Origin: Singulisphaera sp. GP187
GTDB taxonomy: Bacteria > Planctomycetota > Phycisphaerae > Phycisphaerales > SM1A02
NCBI GenBank assembly: GCA_945896765.1
Contig: CAMDEL010000073.1
Span: 1 to 7,379 of the forward strand
Direction: 5' to 3'
DNA length: 7,379 nucleotides
Below are positions 4,970 through 7,379 of this stretch, piece by piece; the stretch's first letter is position 1, and each line of letters starts with the position of its first letter. Below the pieces are notes generated by a model. It was given only the letters and a program-made list of their open reading frames with translations. It did no database searches and was not told where the DNA came from. The position numbers and the translations under genes were made by a program.

Positions 4970-7379
4970 GTGACCGCTGTTCCTCCTGCAACTCCAGATC
5001 CAAATTCGACTCTCGGTCATGTGATCGATAAGACGATCGACCGTGAATTGCACGAGTCATATCTCGTCTATGCAATGAGCACGATTATGGATCGTGCCCT
5101 TCCTGACGTTCGCGATGGACTCAAGCCATCGCAGCGCCGCATTCTTGTTGCGATGCATGATTTAAATCTTTCGCCTGGTCGCAAGCAGATCAAATGCGCA
5201 AAGATTTGCGGCGACACAAGCGGAAATTATCACCCGCACGGTGAGTCCGTCATCTATCCAACACTTGTGAATCTTGGTCAATCGTGGAAGACGCGCGCAT
5301 TGTTGATCGACAAACAAGGAAACTTCGGATCGATTGAAGGTGATCCACCCGCAGCGATGCGATATACCGAAGCTCGAATGACTGGCGTCGCAGTTGCGAT
5401 GCTGGAAGATCTCGACAAAGAAACCGTTGATTTCAAGCCAAATTATGACGACCGCTTGATGGAGCCGATGGTTCTTCCAGGCAAGTTTCCAAATCTTCTT
5501 GTGAACGGATCGTCTGGAATTGCTGTTGGTATGGCAAGTGCAATGCCTCCGCACAATCTTGGCGAAATTGCCAATGCGATTGTTGCGACAATCGATAATC
5601 CAGACATTGGATTGGATGGACTTCTTGCGCTTGTGCCGGGACCTGATTTCCCAACGGGAGGTTCGATCATTGGGCGCCGCGGAATTGCAGAGGCATACGC
5701 CACTGGTCGTGGACGGTTGACTGTGCGTGGTCGTATTCGTCACGAGACGAAAGACGGACGCAACATGATCATCATCGAAGAGATTCCATATCAGGTGGTG
5801 CAGAGCATTCTCATCGAGCGCATTGTCGATGCGAAGAAAGACGATCGAATTCCAGACATCGTCGATGTGCGAAATCATTCGGGACGCGATGCACAAACGC
5901 GCATTCTGGTTGTGCTTCGCAAGGGAGCAGATCCAGCTGTCGTCGAGCGCCAGCTATACGAATTCACGCCGCTGCAAACGACATACAGCATCATGAATAT
6001 CGCGCTGGTCAACGGCCAGCCTCGAACGCTCCCCTTCCGCAATCTGATTTCGTGCTACATCGATCATCGTTGCACAGTGATCCGTCGCCGCACGGAATTT
6101 CAACTTCGCCAAGCGCGACAGCAAGCGCATCGTCTCGAAGGACTTGTCTATGCAGTGTGCGACATCGATGCAGTCATTGCAATCATTCGAGCATCGCGTA
6201 CGCGTGAAGAAGCGATTCAGGCTCTCATGGAACGCGCGTTCCGCATTGCAGAAGATCATCCCAGCGCACACTTGGTTCCAGAGCGCATTGCGCTTGCAAG
6301 CCGAGTCGGCGCAGGCATCAAATTGACTCGCGTTCAAGCAGATGCGATCGGTGCACTGCGACTGATTCAGTTGGTTGGATTGGAAGTCGAAAAACTCGCC
6401 AGCGAATTCGCTGCACTTCTGCTCGAAATCGATGGATTTGAAAAACTCCTTGGCGATCAATCGCTCGTATTAAAAATTGTTCGCCAAGATGTGCTCGATA
6501 TCGCCGAGAAATTTAGCGATCCGCGCCGCACCACCATCGAGGCGGATGAGGCCGGCGACTTCGATCTTGCAGAACTCATCCAAGAACACGACGTGGCTGT
6601 CACCGTCAGCCACGAAGGATTTGTGAAGCGACTTGCTGTCGACACATTCCGCACGCAAGGCCGCGGCGGCGTTGGCGTTCGGGGATCCGATGCGAAGGAT
6701 GGCGATTACATCGAGCGCGTCTTCATCGCTAGCACGCACGACGATCTTCTTTGTTTCACCAATACTGGACGCGTCTATCAAATCAAAGTTTGGCAGATCC
6801 CCGAAATGTCGCGAACTGCAAAAGGCCGCGCAATCAATAGCGTGGTTGAATTGAAGGACGGCGAAAGAATGGTCGCCTATCTACCGATCAAGGACTTCGA
6901 ACGCAGTGAGGATTATCTTTTCTTCGCATCATCAAGCGGACGCGTGAAGCGATCCTCGCTGAAGGATTTCCGAAATGTCAATCGAAGCGGAATCATTTCT
7001 GTAAAACTGAATGAAGGCGATCGATTGGTGAATGTCGTGCAAACACGAGGCAATGATCACATCCTCCTAGCGACTGCCGAAGGAATGTCGATCCGCTTTG
7101 ATGAAAATGATGCGCGCGTGATGGGTCGTGCCGCCGCCGGAGTTGCGGGAATCGATCTCGCTGAAAACGATGCCGTCGTTGGGCTTGTTCGCTGCGACGA
7201 TCAAGCCGCGCTCTTCACATGCACAGAACATGGATTCGGCAAACGAACGTCGATGACCGAATATCTCGTCCATCAAGAAGATGGACAAACACGCGCGCAA
7301 GCACGCGGCGGCAAGGGCCGAATCGACATTAAGACAGACGAGCGAAATGGACGCGTTGTCGCGGTGCATTCAACCCTCG
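4970..7379 (+). CDS. gyrA: DNA gyrase subunit A (3' end outside window)
   Basis: 803 codons are visible and the frame is open to the window edge. GyrA cuts and rejoins DNA in the GyrA2GyrB2 enzyme that introduces negative supercoils. Landmarks: ESYLVYAMSTIMDRALPDVRDGLKPSQRR (29-57), YHPHGESVIYP (87-97; quinolone region), QGNFGSIEGDPPAAMRYTEAR (116-136) with catalytic Tyr132 and Arg131, and PNLLVNGSSGIAVGMA. The coiled-coil and tower region and a beta-pinwheel C-terminal domain from about residue 535 follow. The first GyrA-box position reads QGRGGVG (563-569) and a later blade has QARGGKG (777-783). The long pinwheel and these box-like motifs favour GyrA over ParC. GTG 4970 is the first start codon after the in-frame stop at 4910; the next in-frame one, GTG at 5021, would leave only about 13 residues before ESYLVYAM. 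GyrB is not in the window. The last C-terminal blade is cut off by the window edge. Confidence 0.92.
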   Translation, partial: MTAVPPATPDPNSTLGHVIDKTIDRELHESYLVYAMSTIMDRALPDVRDGLKPSQRRILVAMHDLNLSPGRKQIKCAKICGDTSGNYHPHGESVIYPTLVNLGQSWKTRALLIDKQGNFGSIEGDPPAAMRYTEARMTGVAVAMLEDLDKETVDFKPNYDDRLMEPMVLPGKFPNLLVNGSSGIAVGMASAMPPHNLGEIANAIVATIDNPDIGLDGLLALVPGPDFPTGGSIIGRRGIAEAYATGRGRLTVRGRIRHETKDGRNMIIIEEIPYQVVQSILIERIVDAKKDDRIPDIVDVRNHSGRDAQTRILVVLRKGADPAVVERQLYEFTPLQTTYSIMNIALVNGQPRTLPFRNLISCYIDHRCTVIRRRTEFQLRQARQQAHRLEGLVYAVCDIDAVIAIIRASRTREEAIQALMERAFRIAEDHPSAHLVPERIALASRVGAGIKLTRVQADAIGALRLIQLVGLEVEKLASEFAALLLEIDGFEKLLGDQSLVLKIVRQDVLDIAEKFSDPRRTTIEADEAGDFDLAELIQEHDVAVTVSHEGFVKRLAVDTFRTQGRGGVGVRGSDAKDGDYIERVFIASTHDDLLCFTNTGRVYQIKVWQIPEMSRTAKGRAINSVVELKDGERMVAYLPIKDFERSEDYLFFASSSGRVKRSSLKDFRNVNRSGIISVKLNEGDRLVNVVQTRGNDHILLATAEGMSIRFDENDARVMGRAAAGVAGIDLAENDAVVGLVRCDDQAALFTCTEHGFGKRTSMTEYLVHQEDGQTRAQARGGKGRIDIKTDERNGRVVAVHSTL

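Noticed and set aside
5162..5896. 244-codon open frame on the minus strand opposite gyrA
   Set aside because: It lies entirely inside the highly conserved breakage-reunion domain of gyrA, and its translation has no family features. It is an antisense shadow of biased codon use.
1..7379. tRNA, rRNA, CRISPR array, insertion sequence, phage or toxin-antitoxin content
   Set aside because: I saw no cloverleaf or CCA pattern, no regularly spaced repeats, no transposase or integrase motifs and no terminal inverted repeats. All space is taken by the listed genes and short gaps.

Overview
The window is ordinary chromosomal housekeeping and cell-envelope sequence, most likely from a Planctomycetota bacterium of the Phycisphaerae type. 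Three things suggest this: the gyrase A protein has a planctomycete-like DNA gate (for example HDLNLSPG..., YHPHGESVIYP); LpxI is present, so the cell makes lipid A and has an outer membrane; and a TlyA-type methyltransferase lacks the S4 domain. The assignment rests on remembered family patterns, not on a search. Base composition looks even (about half G+C) with no obvious transferred block. Coding density is very high, and no stretch above 100 bases lacks a gene.

Layout, left to right. The plus strand opens with the last 58 codons of a thioredoxin-fold protein (2-178), whose stop overlaps the start of a small DUF4286-family protein (178-486). One base later, facing them tail to tail, a large minus-strand gene ends (2728-488). 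It encodes a 746-residue polytopic membrane protein with the O-antigen ligase/polymerase (Wzy_C) signature and a C-terminal TPR-like tail. Its start lies 23 bases from the start of a plus-strand group: a LOG-family nucleotide phosphoribohydrolase (2752-3375), LpxI (3389-4240) and an S4-less TlyA/FtsJ-type methyltransferase (4296-4874). After a 95-base gap holding a strong hairpin, gyrA begins at a GTG (4970) and runs off the right edge with 803 codons visible.

The genes suggest two themes. LpxI (lipid A precursor synthesis) and the divergent ligase-like protein (polymer transfer or polymerisation in the inner membrane) both fit building of a lipopolysaccharide envelope. The methyltransferase, the LOG protein and gyrase are housekeeping. 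None of the starts has a strong AGGAGG-type ribosome-binding site, and two intergenic gaps hold -10-like hexamers so close to the start codon that short-leader or leaderless messages are likely.

I found no novel multi-gene system, mobile element, RNA gene or CRISPR array. The points worth a second look are the near-symmetric 23-base divergent promoter gap, the S4-less TlyA-like enzyme with its complete K-D-K-E set, the hairpin before gyrA, and the unusual quinolone-region and GyrA-box residues of GyrA.
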